Shown: one piece after another, positions 1-11,194 of the stretch
How the letters are laid out: the number at the start of each line of letters is the position of its first letter
Numbering within the stretch: position 1 is the first letter of the stretch
DNA from: Spongilla lacustris
Taxonomy: Eukaryota > Porifera > Demospongiae > Spongillida > Spongillidae
Direction of reading: 5' to 3'
Length of the DNA stretch: 64,000 nucleotides
Assembly: GCA_949361645.1 (NCBI GenBank)
Contig: OX442419.1
Span: forward strand, 2,763,459-2,827,458
Program-made: the position numbers and the translations under genes
Notes under the pieces: generated by a model
What the model was told of the DNA's origin: nothing
The model's database searches: none
The model's input: only the letters and a program-made list of their open reading frames with translations

Positions 1-457
1 TGTGCGTGCTGCAATTGCTTTATTGCTACTTCAGCCCTTGCCGTTGCCGTTGGGTTTACCTCTTGGGGCTTTTTTCCCCAGCATCAGCGGCAAGGGCGGA
101 TCCAGGAATATTGAAAGGGGGGGGGGCTAGAAAGGGGGTCCGGGGGCTCTGCTCCCGGAAATTTTTTGAGCATTGAATTCCTGGTTTCGATACTTTTTTT
201 TCACACCTTTGATAAGTTGCAATTTTAGTCCATTTGCTTAAACGGCCAGAGGCAGCCCCAGCATCTATCGAGGGGAGGGGCAAACACACGAGGAGCGCCA
301 AAAGGGGCGTGGCTTACGATACTTCTGATGCGCGCGTAACCGTTTGACTCTGGATTGTTGCTAATAATGCATGCGAGCGAGCGCTAGAAGCTAAATTATG
401 CTCCGCATGTTGTGAATTAGGGATTGGAGGTGGGGGGAAGGGGGCGCCATAGCCTGG

Positions 458-500
<43 letters not shown>

Positions 501-900
501 GGCCCCCTAGACGCCACCTCCGGCCGCCTATGAACGCTCATGATCAGCTAAAACAGTGTCCCCAGCATCACACCTAAATTTTAGCAGGTCTGTCTTCAAG
601 GTACTTTACATTCTCATTGATGTTGACAGCAATTCGTCATTATTCGTGATTCGCGCTAGTCTGGCAAAGGCTGATTGGATCACCGCTTTGTGGCGCGGGT
701 TGTGGTTCAGCTATGAATATCTCATCGTCATTAATTGGGACTTTTTGTACGTCACGCGTTGACTCGTTTTCACAAGTACGAAGATCGCGGCACTTCGGGA
801 GCCTGAAGGGGCGTGGTACAAAATAAAAAAGGGGCGTGTTCTAAGGGGAAGGGGGGGGGGGGGGGGGGGGGGGGGGGGGGCTATAGCCCCCTCAGCCGCG
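1..900. repeat. G-run-rich repetitive DNA
   Basis: There is no convincing coding region here. The stretch holds several G-rich clusters, including near 110-150 and uninterrupted G runs at 461-496 (36 G) and 851-880 (30 G). Each run is followed by a C-rich segment (GGCCCCC and AGCCCCC) that could pair back. The layout resembles ends of non-autonomous DNA transposons of marine invertebrates, but I cannot see both ends of any element. Confidence 0.5.
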
Positions 901-1769
901 CCTCTGCAGCGGCTCCCAAATTGGTGGCGACTGCTTTCTCCTACGTCGCGGCAGCCAACTGGTAGAAGCTTGCTCTTCTTGGTTCTCTAGAGAACCGTTT
1001 TTGCTCTCATTAGCACACCAATGGTGTCTAATATTCATTTCAAGATGTCCGCCGTTTTTCAACATTCCGACTTGAACTATATATTGGAGGGTAAAAACGA
1101 TTTATAATGCTACAACTAGACCTGCTTTAGATACAGGTACCATTTGAGTGCCTACATATTTCGTGCAGGATAAAACGCGCCTAAAGAAGACCCCAAGGTA
1201 ACACTTTTCACCCTCAAATTGGCCTTCGTAGGCAAGCAGATCTAGAACTCGGGATGGCAAAAGCATTGTGGAGTAGGAGGATTGCGTCATGTGAGAAGAT
1301 GTGCTTCATTCAATTTAAAAATATGAAACAGAATATTAATCTTTATTGTCCCTGACTATTAGGAATAATAGGGTGCATTTAATTATCTTACTGCTGTGCA
1401 TACATGCATTGTGAATATGAATACCCCAAATGTTTTTAAAACTTTATTTGTATTTTTAAAATAATTTATGCCCCCCAGTATACCTCTCACTAAATCAAGC
1501 CATTTGCTAGTCAGGTAGGAGGGGCAGCAACCCTGGCTTCAGTATCCCATGGCAACCAGGTTCAAGAAGCTCAGGACACATTTTTACATTTGGCAATTCA
1601 CATTTTCTTCCCAAAGCAATAGCAGACCTCTGTTATTGCTTGTTTAAACCTGACTCTGATACATGCAAGTCATTGCTTCCAATGCCATCCTGGACAGAGA
1701 TTTCCAGCATATACTGATGTAGACTCTATAGGTTAGGTCTGCTTATTATACTAGTCACTACATCTTCAT
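901..1769. other. Stretch without recognisable feature
   Basis: I see no long reading frame, repeat or structured element here. The composition is ordinary AT-rich spacer. Confidence 0.5.
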
Positions 1770-2527
1770 ATACTATGTATGCATCCCAGCAACCCAAAGG
1801 CAGCCTGTATATGGTAATGTTAACAAACACATACATGTACAGACATAGGGAGGGGGGAGGGTGGAGAGATGATGATGTGTAGACGTTCCGCAGGCATGTT
1901 TATACCCTCATAGATTTTGATGATGTGAAAAAGTTGCATTAGTAATAACTACACTTGAAAGTACAAAGATCATAGTCATGCACATTAAATATGTTGCAGT
2001 TGTGGTACTACTTCATGTGCTCACATCAATAGGACTGAATAGCACTTCTGCTTCCTAAAACAAAACCATGAAAACATGAGCTTATTGGATAGTACTCAGT
2101 AAACAAATTTAGATGCCTTTAGACATGCCAAAATATCCTCAAACGGAGTTGGATAAATTTACAAGTGTTGGAACTGAAATGTGGAACGGGAAACAGGGCA
2201 GCTATCATAACTCTTGCTTTGGCATTATGGTGCATCATAGTTCAGGCAGTTTACACATGCATTATGCTAATTGTACACAAGAATTGAAATTATACACGTA
2301 CTCTGGAGTACATACAATAGTAGTGCCTCCTGATTTATTGGCAACTGGCAGGCTGTGGTACATGCAAATTTAGTTCGAACAATTGCAACGAAAACAAAAA
2401 AGCACAACACATTATACCCTATACATGCACACATGTATATATCCATGCATGCAATGCACCTCGCAATATAATTATTTGTAAGGCCATGCTAACTAACAAT
2501 GATTCAATGGACAATTCAAGTATAGTT

Positions 2528-3553
2528 TCAATTGCTCTTTACTCCTTCTTCGTCCCATTCATCTTTAGGGAGTATGAAAAATGTTGATGACGTGGAGTTT
2601 GGCTCATTCACGCTGTTGCTGTTGTATGAGGCCACCAGAATGGTTTCACTCAGAGCAACTCCAATGTTCTCTGCCCTAATGATGACCACCTGTCTAATGA
2701 TCAAAATGATTAAAAAAATCATTAACATGAGTGGAATGAGAACAGCAACAAGGACTGTTGTAGCAAAGGGAGGTTGGTTTTTGATCCATCCCCACATAAG
2801 CAGAAGAACACTTGTAACAACCTGTACTATAAAGACAGTCAATATGGAGATGATGGTGCTGATGTTGATATCTGGCCTCCATTTAGTAACTGCATTTCGT
2901 CTGTGTACACAGTACTTGTAGAACGATAAAACAAATACTGCCACTGCAAACAGCCAAGCAAAAACAGCCCAAACATACCACATCAGCAAATGGCTAAGAA
3001 CATTCGATACACCACCAGTACCACAGTTAAAACCCCGCAACCAGCAAACATATCCATCCTTTCCATATTGTGTACTGATAAAAGGCCATGGTACAAACAA
3101 AATGGGCACCAAGAATGATGCGATTAAGTATATTCTATGAATAATTTGGTATCTCTTAAGTTTCACTTCCTTTATGACCTGAAGGCACTTAGGCTGTGTC
3201 ATCAAGATGAGTAGGTGGGTTCCTAAACTCGTTAATATGACTAACAGGCTGATTATGGTGTACTCTCGAACTGCTCCTAGCACATTGCATCCAACAAAAT
3301 CATGAAAAAGTGCAAACCATTGAAAGCAATCCGATAACTCAAACATACAGCATGTGATCAAAACAATCAAGAATATATTTTCCATCGGATCGATTTGATA
3401 CCTGTGCTTCTTATGATGACAGTTGTAACATTGGTTGAGAAACAATGCTATCAACCCAGTGATGAGAGAGAGCAGTGATAGACTTGTGTATACAATGTTG
3501 GTGATCCTTATATGAGCATCTGTCATCACACATTCACTTCCATTGTCTGCCAT
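2528..3553 (-). CDS. Seven-transmembrane receptor (GPCR-like), copy 1, intact
   Basis: This is a 341-residue single-exon reading frame. I chose the ATG at 3551-3553 (protein begins MADNGSEC) because all related copies share it; an upstream in-frame start at 3613 adds 20 unshared residues. A CCTAG directly before the ATG could be a splice acceptor, so a 5'UTR intron is possible. Seven hydrophobic segments lie at about 20-40, 59-83, 97-118, 140-160, 187-211, 232-256 and 264-288. The short N-terminus carries an N-glycosylation sequon at N4. A cysteine at TM3 (C89) and cysteines in the second outer loop (C170, C177) could form the usual GPCR disulphide. The cytoplasmic tail (about 290-341) is Ser/Asn-rich and acidic. 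The short N-terminus and loop pattern suggest a cAMP-receptor-like or secretin-related class, but the subfamily and ligand are unknown. Three broken paralogues lie downstream on the same strand. Confidence 0.85.
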   Translation of the reverse strand: MADNGSECVMTDAHIRITNIVYTSLSLLSLITGLIALFLNQCYNCHHKKHRYQIDPMENIFLIVLITCCMFELSDCFQWFALFHDFVGCNVLGAVREYTIISLLVILTSLGTHLLILMTQPKCLQVIKEVKLKRYQIIHRIYLIASFLVPILFVPWPFISTQYGKDGYVCWLRGFNCGTGGVSNVLSHLLMWYVWAVFAWLFAVAVFVLSFYKYCVHRRNAVTKWRPDINISTIISILTVFIVQVVTSVLLLMWGWIKNQPPFATTVLVAVLIPLMLMIFLIILIIRQVVIIRAENIGVALSETILVASYNSNSVNEPNSTSSTFFILPKDEWDEEGVKSN

Positions 3554-3619
3554 ACCTAGGCATATATACATGTACAATATCACCAGCTGAGGTGTACAAA
3601 TATGAATGTACATGTATAT

Positions 3620-4600
3620 GTCATATATTCCCAGCCGAGTTGCTGGTACTAGTTACCTAATACAAGGCACTGAACCACTCCATCCCTCCCCTCTCCTGAA
3701 GTAGACCTTGGCCAGTTAATTTGGACAAACGTTAACACTAAGCCATGATTGAAAATTCATTAGTATCACATTATTAAAGGGTGTTTTATAGTGTTACTGA
3801 ACTCATTAACAACCCAGATGTAGGTAGACACGATGGTATAAACAATAGTCACGTTTTATATGTGCATCATATTGTATTATAAAATGATATCAACCGTATA
3901 AAATTAGCACTTACTTCACGCCGGGTAGCAATGTGCAAGAGCCCCACTATACTGCAAGAGGGCAGTTGGACTATATACTCACGCGAAGAACAAAGATAAG
4001 CGGTTCTTTTATGGCCCGGGCAAAAGATGTTATTGTACGTTACAGGTACAATAAGTAGAGTCAAATGTGCAATCACAGAATAGCCGGAGGTTACTACTAG
4101 TCCAAGTCCGAGCCTTTTAAGGTGCCACTTCCCCCCCCCCCCCCCCCCCAGGTCGGCATGGGGAGTGCATGCATGGTAGTCACGGGTTGGAAGGAGGCGG
4201 GGTCAAAAGGGGCCGAATAATAACTTCTATTCCCCTCGTCAATTGCCGGCGCCTCCTTTTGGAGCGTTTAGTACTACCCCGAGTGCCCAAATATCTACCT
4301 ACAATATACAGTAGTTTATCCATGCCAATGTGTTTGGAACGCATGCGCACCTTGCATGCATGCATGAGGTTTAATTTCCCACTGATCTATCCGTGTCCAC
4401 GAACGACATGCATGTAAATACATGTACACCTGTAATCCCACTAATTACATTTACCAGGCTGAAGACAGGGAGGATATATATTTTAAACCACTTACTATAG
4501 CGCGGTCCTTTCCAAAGTGTTAGTTTGCTGACACTACTATATGTAGGTGGGGGGATGGAGTCGGGGGCGATGGCAAACTTTCCACTCTTTGCATTCCTAT
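3620..4600. other. Receptor upstream flank (block A), no gene
   Basis: This is the 5' flank of receptor copy 1 and is conserved in A'. It may contain the promoter, but I see no convincing TATA box or first exon. Short reading frames here are not preserved in the duplicate. Confidence 0.5.
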
Positions 4601-4653
4601 ACTGCAAAACAAATAAACTACGTCAACAATTTATAATCCCTCCCCAGCCCATC

Positions 4654-4799
4654 CACACACACACACGCACACACACATGTACACCGGCACACGCACGCAC
4701 GCGCACACACGCACACATGCACGCACACACACACTCTCGCACGCACACACACGCGCTCGCACGCACACACACACGCTCGCACGCACACACACACACACT
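4654..4799. repeat. CA/CG microsatellite
   Basis: A compound (CA)n tract with frequent CGCA and CTCGCA units. The reading frames across it are low-complexity artefacts. Confidence 0.9.
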
Positions 4800-5412
4800 C
4801 GAGGATACATATGCTTGAATAATCATTAACGTGCTCTTTACAATACGTACTTGGTACTGCTGAATAGTACATGATACGCATTTTCGTTCGGATTGATAAT
4901 TTTGTAAATTGGAATAAATGAAGTTAGTAACTGAAATTCATTGCTTGGCAATGCTTGCACTGATTTCAACACTAAATTTATACTTTGGCTGTCTTATAAT
5001 TCACATTTTATTGCATTTCTGAACTCAAGCGCATGCATATAATCGTTTGTCAGTATTTTGTGAAATGGATAGGAAGTTTTGTGAACCGTTACTCGTAGTG
5101 ATGAGAGTTTACAACGCGATAAATTATCTGGGCACTGTCTATTTTGGCGCCCCCTAACCCCCTGCGCCCGGGGACATATGTCCCCCTTGCCCCCTGTCAC
5201 GCGAAAATTGGTCCGGGCAAAAAGTGGTCCGGGCGGACCATGCACTTTTCGCTGCCAAAATTGTCCGGACCACTTTTGGTTGCCAAATTTGGTTTATAAA
5301 CATGTACTTCATTCTTATTTTATACATGTATAGGACCCTCTTTGTCTTACAAATGTTGCTAATTAATCATGTCCTGCACAAATTTAATCAGCCTTTGCTA
5401 CATGTAGCTCTT

Positions 5413-5772
5413 TCAGGATGGGTCTTCCGTCATATAATTATAAATTGAATTAACGATTGTAATTAAAAGTACATATGCATGGAAGCGTGTCAAGTTACGT
5501 TTAAAAAAAATTAGTCTCAACATATCATGAACTCGTTGAGGGTTGAAGGCGTGTTTTGGAGGATTGTTTGTCAAATAGACTCTGATTTCATGATGGCACA
5601 GTATTCCTATGATCCATGCAAGCGCACAGCTAGCAAGTGCAACGAAAAATGAAAACAGCCGGCCCGGGGCTTTATAAATCCTTGCCGTTGCTAAAGGATT
5701 GACTTCCGTTGGTGTTCTTGAGTCCAAAGGACCTTGTTCTTTAAACCAAAAGGTTTGTAGCTTATATAGCAT
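5413..5772 (-). CDS. Unrecognised 119-residue frame with one membrane segment
   Basis: This ATG-initiated frame lies inside the candidate transposon. A hydrophobic stretch at about residues 39-58 (FSFFVALASCALAWIIGIL) could span a membrane, with a basic C-terminal half. I recognise no family. It could be a real small membrane protein, an exon or chance. Codon use is unremarkable and no paralogue is visible in the window. Confidence 0.25.
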   Translation of the reverse strand: MLYKLQTFWFKEQGPLDSRTPTEVNPLATARIYKAPGRLFSFFVALASCALAWIIGILCHHEIRVYLTNNPPKHAFNPQRVHDMLRLIFFKRNLTRFHAYVLLITIVNSIYNYMTEDPS

Positions 5773-6210
5773 GATTCTTCATACACTATTTCAACATCTT
5801 GTTTTGTACACTGCATATGGCTTGCATGCAGCATAAGAACCAAGCACCTGCACAATTTGCAATGAACTATACATTCATCTGCTTTAAACAGTACGTGCAT
5901 GCACTGTTAATATGTATATATACCTTCTTCAAAGTTATCATATAGATCCTGATGCACATTGAAATATTTCCTCCCAAAGCGTCCTTAAGTTATGACTTAC
6001 ATATAGTCCAAAGAGATTTCTATGACCACTGCATAATAATGAACCTTACTGAAAATCAATCATTTTGTCTTAATGTATTGCATCATAAGAGCCACCATGG
6101 CTAGCATCGAATTCATCCTCATCTTCTCTGGCAATGAACAAGCACCAGGCCAGGCCTCCATAGGTGTAGAAGGTTTGGTGAATAGAATAGCTAAGAGCTC
6201 AGTTTTCCTA

Positions 6211-6798
6211 TACAGGGTGTTTCACAATCAAGGAAAATTGTTTATAAATTAACCACAACCAGTTAATTAACTTAAAACTGTTGATAAATGCTCTATTAAC
6301 TTGAGCTTAAATGTTGATGTAAACAAACTAAATATTAATTTAATAATTAATTTAATATAATCAAAAATAAATAAATTAACATAACGAATTAATAATTCCC
6401 TATAACAGCTCCAACATTTCCTTGAATTTTAATATATCAACTTGGCCGAATTTATTAATAAATTCAAACCGAGATACAATGGCCCCTAAATCAAGTATAT
6501 GGCAAAAATAAAAAAATCAAGATTTCAATCTTGAATAACTTCTAAATGGAAGTAGTTACTTAAGTACAGTTTGCATCTTTTGACTAACCACCAGCCCTAC
6601 ATTTATTAACATTAATAATATTTTAATTGAAATGAATAGGGATTTTGGGACTTTTATTATTGTTAATTAACCATTAAATATTTTATTTCACCAGCATGTC
6701 TTCTTTTGCTGTTAGAACTTTTAGCAACAATTACCAGTTAATTAACTGCTTGTGGTTAATTTATAAACAATTTTCCTTGATTGTGAAACACCCTGTAT
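6211..6798. mobile_element. MITE with long terminal inverted repeats and TA target site
   Basis: About 590 bp with near-perfect terminal inverted repeats of about 60 bp. The left end begins ACAGGGTGTTTCACAATC and the right end is its reverse complement. The ends are flanked by TA, as for Tc1/mariner-type insertion. The interior is very AT-rich and has no coding capacity, so it is non-autonomous. It is nested in the 5140-7242 element. Confidence 0.85.
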
Positions 6799-7299
6799 AT
6801 ATAAGTGCATGCAAGCATGGAGTCTATATATAATTCAACTTTATTTTTTGATCTGCATGAAGTGTATAGTGTATGTATAGTGGATGCTGTTGCATGTGTT
6901 TCTTTTAATATCTTTACCATATTACTGGAACCTGAATGTATTATCAGCAGTGCATGCTCTCGCATATTTGCCGGGTCATGCATATGAGTACATATGTACG
7001 CTGATTCATTTACTGTGGCTGCATATAGAAATGGGTCTTACACAAACGTCTTAAGGCAAGGAACGGTTTCCTGCAAGTTGATATACCCGGACCACCTTTG
7101 GTAGCCCGGACCATTTTTGGCAATCAAAAGTGGTACGGGGTCGGACCAATGTTGGCAGCCAAAAGTGACCACTTCTTGCCCGGACCAATTTTCGCTTGAC
7201 ACCCCCCCCCCCCCCCCCCCCCCCCCCTCGCTACGCCACTGAGGTTGGCTCCTACAGTGTAATAAGTTAATTCTAAAAAAGAGCGCCGGGTGACATAAG

Positions 7300-7920
7300 A
7301 TTACAGGGAGCTGACAGCCTGGAGGGGTCCCACTGAAATATTTATCAGTATTTTCTTCGATCATTCGTGCAATGTACTGGAAGTTTCATCTATATAAAAG
7401 AGGAAGATTGCCTTCAGCCCATCCCTGGCCCAGGAATGTGCAGTGTCTGTATGAGTTTTGCCGAATGCCCCTTGGTATTATTGCAAGGTGGTCCTAGTTC
7501 CTTCCAGCGATTAATGGACAAAGTTCACCATGGGCTTCCCTTTGTCAAATAAGTTATAACTCGATCCTTAGTCAAATAATAACTTGATCCGTTGGTCCTT
7601 GTCCAATTGAATACCAAATAAGGAACATCTTAAACAATTAAGTATTTGAACTACCTGTGGGATTTGCGGCAATGAATTTACTATTAATCAAATGTGGTGT
7701 AAATGTGTTGATAAATATTGCCTCTGTGATTTTTCCGGAAATGTCACCATTTACCACATTTACCAGCAACACATTTAATTAGTAGTAAACCATGCAGTGT
7801 TTCTGCAGACACTATAGGCGGTGGAGCAAGTTTGGTTAACTTGCTAAGAACCCGAACCATTGCAAGACCCAAGTACACATGTACTGCAGGTGGAAAACTA
7901 ACCCCCTACCTGATATATGT
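7300..7920. repeat. Duplicated segment, copy 1
   Basis: Collinear with 12056-12760. Both include GATTACAGGGAGC, a block reading GAATGCCCCTTGGT, the embedded small MITE and a shared right part reading CCATGCAGTGTTTCTGCAG. The short frame at 7367-7552 is not conserved in register, so I do not call a gene. Confidence 0.7.
7678..7789. mobile_element. Small MITE (about 112 bp)
   Basis: Terminal inverted repeats TTTACTATTAATCAAATGTG and, at the right, the near reverse complement ending AGTAGTAAA. A second copy lies at 12512-12652 and a left-end-like fragment at 34399-34440. Confidence 0.6.
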
Positions 7921-7929
7921 ATACATAAG

Positions 7930-8689
7930 TGCCGTACGCGTGAAGTACCTTCAGTTTACAGTTGACCCAGGCTTGTGGCTTGTACACGACTATGCATATA
8001 TATAATGCATATGGATAGCCTCATCTGTTATTGTATCAGTTTTCTGTTCTACGTTTGCAATAACTGTACTTTCATAAATTCTGATAACCGTCAGCAGAAC
8101 GTGACGTGTGCAGGCTATATCAAAATCGATATGATTATTAATGTATATATCGTGTTATATTAGATGGGAGTCCTTAATTCTCCTCCCTTAGATCGGGGTA
8201 CCTAATTGTAAGATGGGCTCCCAATTTATGGTCTCCATGAGATTTGGTGTTTGGTGCCGGGGATCCCCATCCAATTCTCCGGGGATTTGGGGACGGGGTT
8301 CACTGATTCTAATATTAATCTGTGGGTCCCTAGCTAAATCTACATGACATTGGCACTGTAATGGAAACAGCAAGGCTTGCGGTGCCGTTGGGAGAACACC
8401 GAGCAGTACATGCGCACTAGTGTTTATTACAAAAGAGTTCTTAATGCAAGTTATGTATAGGCACACTAAACGATATACATATTCACATATATGGTAGCTG
8501 AAACAGACAACATGACAACAGGCTCAACGAAACACAATTCCGGTACTTACTAAACAGTCTGTACGGTTGCTAAATCAGAAAAAGTGATACAATTGAAGGA
8601 TGTAAAGGATCCGGAGTTTGAAACCCCAGCATGTATTCCAGAATTAACCAGTGTCCCACAAAGGTACAAGCACATACAGTTCTGGTATA
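7930..8689. other. Spacer without recognisable gene
   Basis: No supported reading frame or repeat beyond short frames of chance length. Confidence 0.4.
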
Positions 8690-10480
8690 TTACAAACGTG
8701 GCATATCATACCATTGAAAGTGCTGGTATAGGGTTCCTGTGAGGGCTGCCTTCTCCACTGGCATCAAGTGGGGGCCACATTGACACTCTGGTTGTGTGAC
8801 AGCTGGTGCTCCCTTGCTGGCAGTGTGGGGGTCAGGTTTTGCAGTATTGAGTTCACTTGCAGTATGGGGGTTAATGGTTGGTTCCAAAGGTAGTGTGTGA
8901 TTGCAGTGAGGCGGAGTGGTAGTTCTATGGCCCCCATTGGCTCATGGACAGCTGATGCAACTTGCAGTGAAGGACACGTAGTGAGCAGAGGGGGGCTGAG
9001 GGGGGGGGGGGGGGGAGGAGGGGCGAGGGCTGGCACCAGTGTGTGGTGGGCCTGTTAAGTCCACTTGCATTGAGGTTCAACTTGTAGTGACGGCATGTGT
9101 TCTTGGTACATGTTCCCTGACTAATGAAGAGGGTTGGTGGTTGTACTGTCCCATTGGCTGATTGGCCCCTCTTTCATTGTACATGTAGGACAGGTAGTAG
9201 CGGGGGGGGGGGGGGGGGGGGGGGGGGGGGTGTGGGGGGGGGCTGTGGGGACTGCTACGTATTAACTATGAGGGCTTAACGTTCCACTTGTTCTGTTGTA
9301 GTGTTTGAAGAGGGCATGTGTGGTTTTCTTTTCCCCCTCAAGTACATTTACATGTACCCCTGAAATTATTGATTATTGGGGTTGCTGAATCCACTTGCAG
9401 TGCGAGGGCTGGTTTCTCCACTGGCATTATTCTGGGGGCTCGATTAACCACTGGTTGTGTGGCAGCTGGTACTTCCTTGCTGGGCTCCATCGGTGAGAGG
9501 GCTCCACTCATGTGGCCTGCCGTCTGGACTTGCAGTGTGTACTGGTAGAGGGTCTAGTGGCTCTATTTGAAGTGAGCAGAGAGGGGCTGGTGGTTGTACT
9601 GTGTGGGGCTGGCCCTATTGGCCCTTGTTTGTGTGGGGGCTGCTGACTCAACTTGGGGTGGCATCTTCACTGACTTTGTGGAGGCTACCCCATTGGCCCT
9701 GGGTAGCTGAGGGTGTTCTGTAAGAATGGTTCCATGGGCTGCTGGCTGCAGTGTGAGGCTTTATTTATTAAGTTCAGTTGCAGTGTAGACTTTACAGGTT
9801 CCACTGGTATTGTTCATGAGCTTGCGGTGAGGGGGCTGGTGGTTCTACTGTGTGGGGGATCCCAGTTGACTCAACATGTATTGAAAGAAAGATAGTGGCG
9901 GGGGGGGGGGGGGGGGGGGGGGTTGGTCCCAATGTGTGGAGCCTGTTAAGACCACTTGCAGAGTGAGGGTTAATGATTGATCTGGTAGTGAGGTCATCAC
10001 GTGTTGTTGGTACATGTAGTTCATAGCTCCCCTGAAATTGTTGGGGATGCTGATTCCATTTGCAGCCTGAGGGCTGGCATCTCCACTGGCATTATTGTGG
10101 GGGCCACATCCCTGCTGGCAGTGTGGGTGTCTGATGATCTATCTGCGAGAGGGCTGGTGTCTCCACTGGCATTGTGGATGTTAGCTCCATTGGCCAGGTT
10201 AGCTGGTGGCTCCTTTGCTGGAATTATGGGGCCTGTTAATTCCACTTGATGGCTCCACTATTTGGAATGTGAGGCCATTAAATTAAATTGCAGCATGGGG
10301 CTTAATGGTTCCAAAGGTATATAGTGTGCACTTGCAGTGAGGGGGCTTGTGGTTCTGCTGTGTGGGGATGGCCTCTTTGGCCCCAGGGCTGCTGAGCGAA
10401 CTTGTAGTGAAGGGCCTAGCCCCATTAGCCCCTGGCTATGTGGGGGTGGGGCTGGTGGCTCTTTTGGTAATTCAGGGGCT
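8690..10480. repeat. Degenerate G/T-rich minisatellite
   Basis: Related phrases such as CACTTGCAGTGAGGG, GGCTGGTGGTTCTACTG, CCACTGGCATTATT and GGCCCCATTGG recur at irregular intervals of roughly 60-180 bp. Four G runs of 15-29 bases punctuate it, for example 9202-9230 and 9900-9922. Frames on both strands are low-complexity products of the repeat. On the minus strand it follows directly after the candidate first exon at 10487-10673, so it could be a first intron. Confidence 0.75.
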
Positions 10481-10486
10481 GCTCAC

Positions 10487-10673
10487 TCCCTATCACTAAT
10501 ACAACCACCAACGTCAGTGGTACGACCGCCATCGCTACTTTTCTCAATCTCTCCATCCTCGTCCAATGTATCGAGCTTGAATATCGATCGTCGTATTCGT
10601 ACAGTTCGAACTCATCCGCCGACTGATTCAGTGACTCGACGAGCTCGCCTTCACTCGTGTTATACGTCACCAT
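10487..10673 (-). CDS. Candidate first exon of a type II membrane protein
   Basis: ATG at 10671-10673 opens a frame of 62 codons plus one base, ending at a possible donor (GGGA then GTGAGC). The first 45 residues are acidic and polar, with several Glu, Asp and Tyr. They are followed by a basic ERLRK and a hydrophobic stretch at about 46-62. That is the layout of a signal-anchor with the N-terminus in the cytosol. The DNA is CpG-richer and far less repetitive than its flanks. The rest of the gene is not identified; the downstream minus-strand DNA is the minisatellite. I do not recognise the family. Confidence 0.4.
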
Positions 10674-10789
10674 ATCGTTTATCTACACCAAAAAACAACC
10701 GTTACAAGCACTACAATTCAGCCGCCCGGTGACCTTATAGGTGTGGTTATCACGCCCTATAGGAATAGTTGAATATTCATGCGCTCCGG

Positions 10790-11160
10790 AGAATGGAAAC
10801 TGTTCCGTGTACATATAAAGGCGCGATTCGAGCGGGAAACGTGTACCTACTTTGCACAGCTGTTTCTCCGTAACGGTTTGTATGAAAATTAACGAACAGA
10901 ACAAATCAATAGGTATAGGACCTCTCTACCTACAAACCGAATTTGAAGCGATTTGATTACTCCTACCTAAAGTTATGTCAGGTTTGAACCCGGTGTGGTA
11001 TCGGACGTTGCAATCCTGGCACGGAGTAAGTGCAAGACCCCAAAATATATTTTAGCATAGAGAAATGGTGTGGTATGAAGTGCTGAAAATAGGAAGTAAA
11101 TAGTGCAAACCCTTTTGAAGATATAGCGCTTTGAATTGGATGCTATATATATAAAATTCA
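10790..11160. repeat. Partial copy of the foldback repeat
   Basis: Same orientation as the right arm of the adjacent foldback element (from a TAACGAACA-type start through GACCCCAAAAT to GGTGTGGTATGAAGTG) but diverged and without the outer end. It may be an older insertion or a remnant of a tandem arrangement. Confidence 0.7.
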
Positions 11161-11194
11161 CAAGCATCAAAATCTCATAGAACGTTCCATATAT

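Larger units (their letters stand above)
1770..4600. repeat. Segmental duplication block A
   Basis: This block is collinear with 22725-27604. The match starts near a shared TGTATGCATCCCAGCAACCC and runs through the receptor copy and its flanks to a shared CTGCAAAACAAATAAACTAC. Both strands of the non-coding flanks are conserved, so the duplication was genomic and not retroposed. Block A lacks the insertions seen in A', so it serves as the empty-site reference. A C run at 4131-4149 (19 C) matches a longer run at 26311-26338 (28 C) in A'. Confidence 0.85.
5140..7242. mobile_element. Candidate DNA transposon with G/C-rich inverted ends
   Basis: The segment at about 5196-5290 matches the reverse complement of about 7080-7212. 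Both contain tandem units built on CCAAAATTGGTCCGG and share GCGAAAATTGGTCCGGGCAA. Outside the right copy lie a 26-base C run (7202-7227) and TCGCTACGCCACTG. Read on the other strand this is a CAGTGGCGTAGCGA end, typical of many invertebrate DNA transposons. The 2.1 kb interior carries a 119-codon minus-strand frame and a nested MITE. No transposase is visible, so it is probably non-autonomous. The left terminus is uncertain. Confidence 0.55.

Noticed and set aside
2113..2373. 86-codon plus-strand frame in block A
   Set aside because: The duplicate at about 23120-23369 has indels that change the frame, so it is not under coding constraint.
2532..2921. 129-130 codon plus-strand frames opposite each receptor copy
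   Set aside because: They are antisense shadows of the conserved receptor tail and TM5-TM7; conservation follows the receptor frame.
4525..4881. His/Thr-rich and Cys/Val-rich frames
   Set aside because: Translations of the CA/CG microsatellite.
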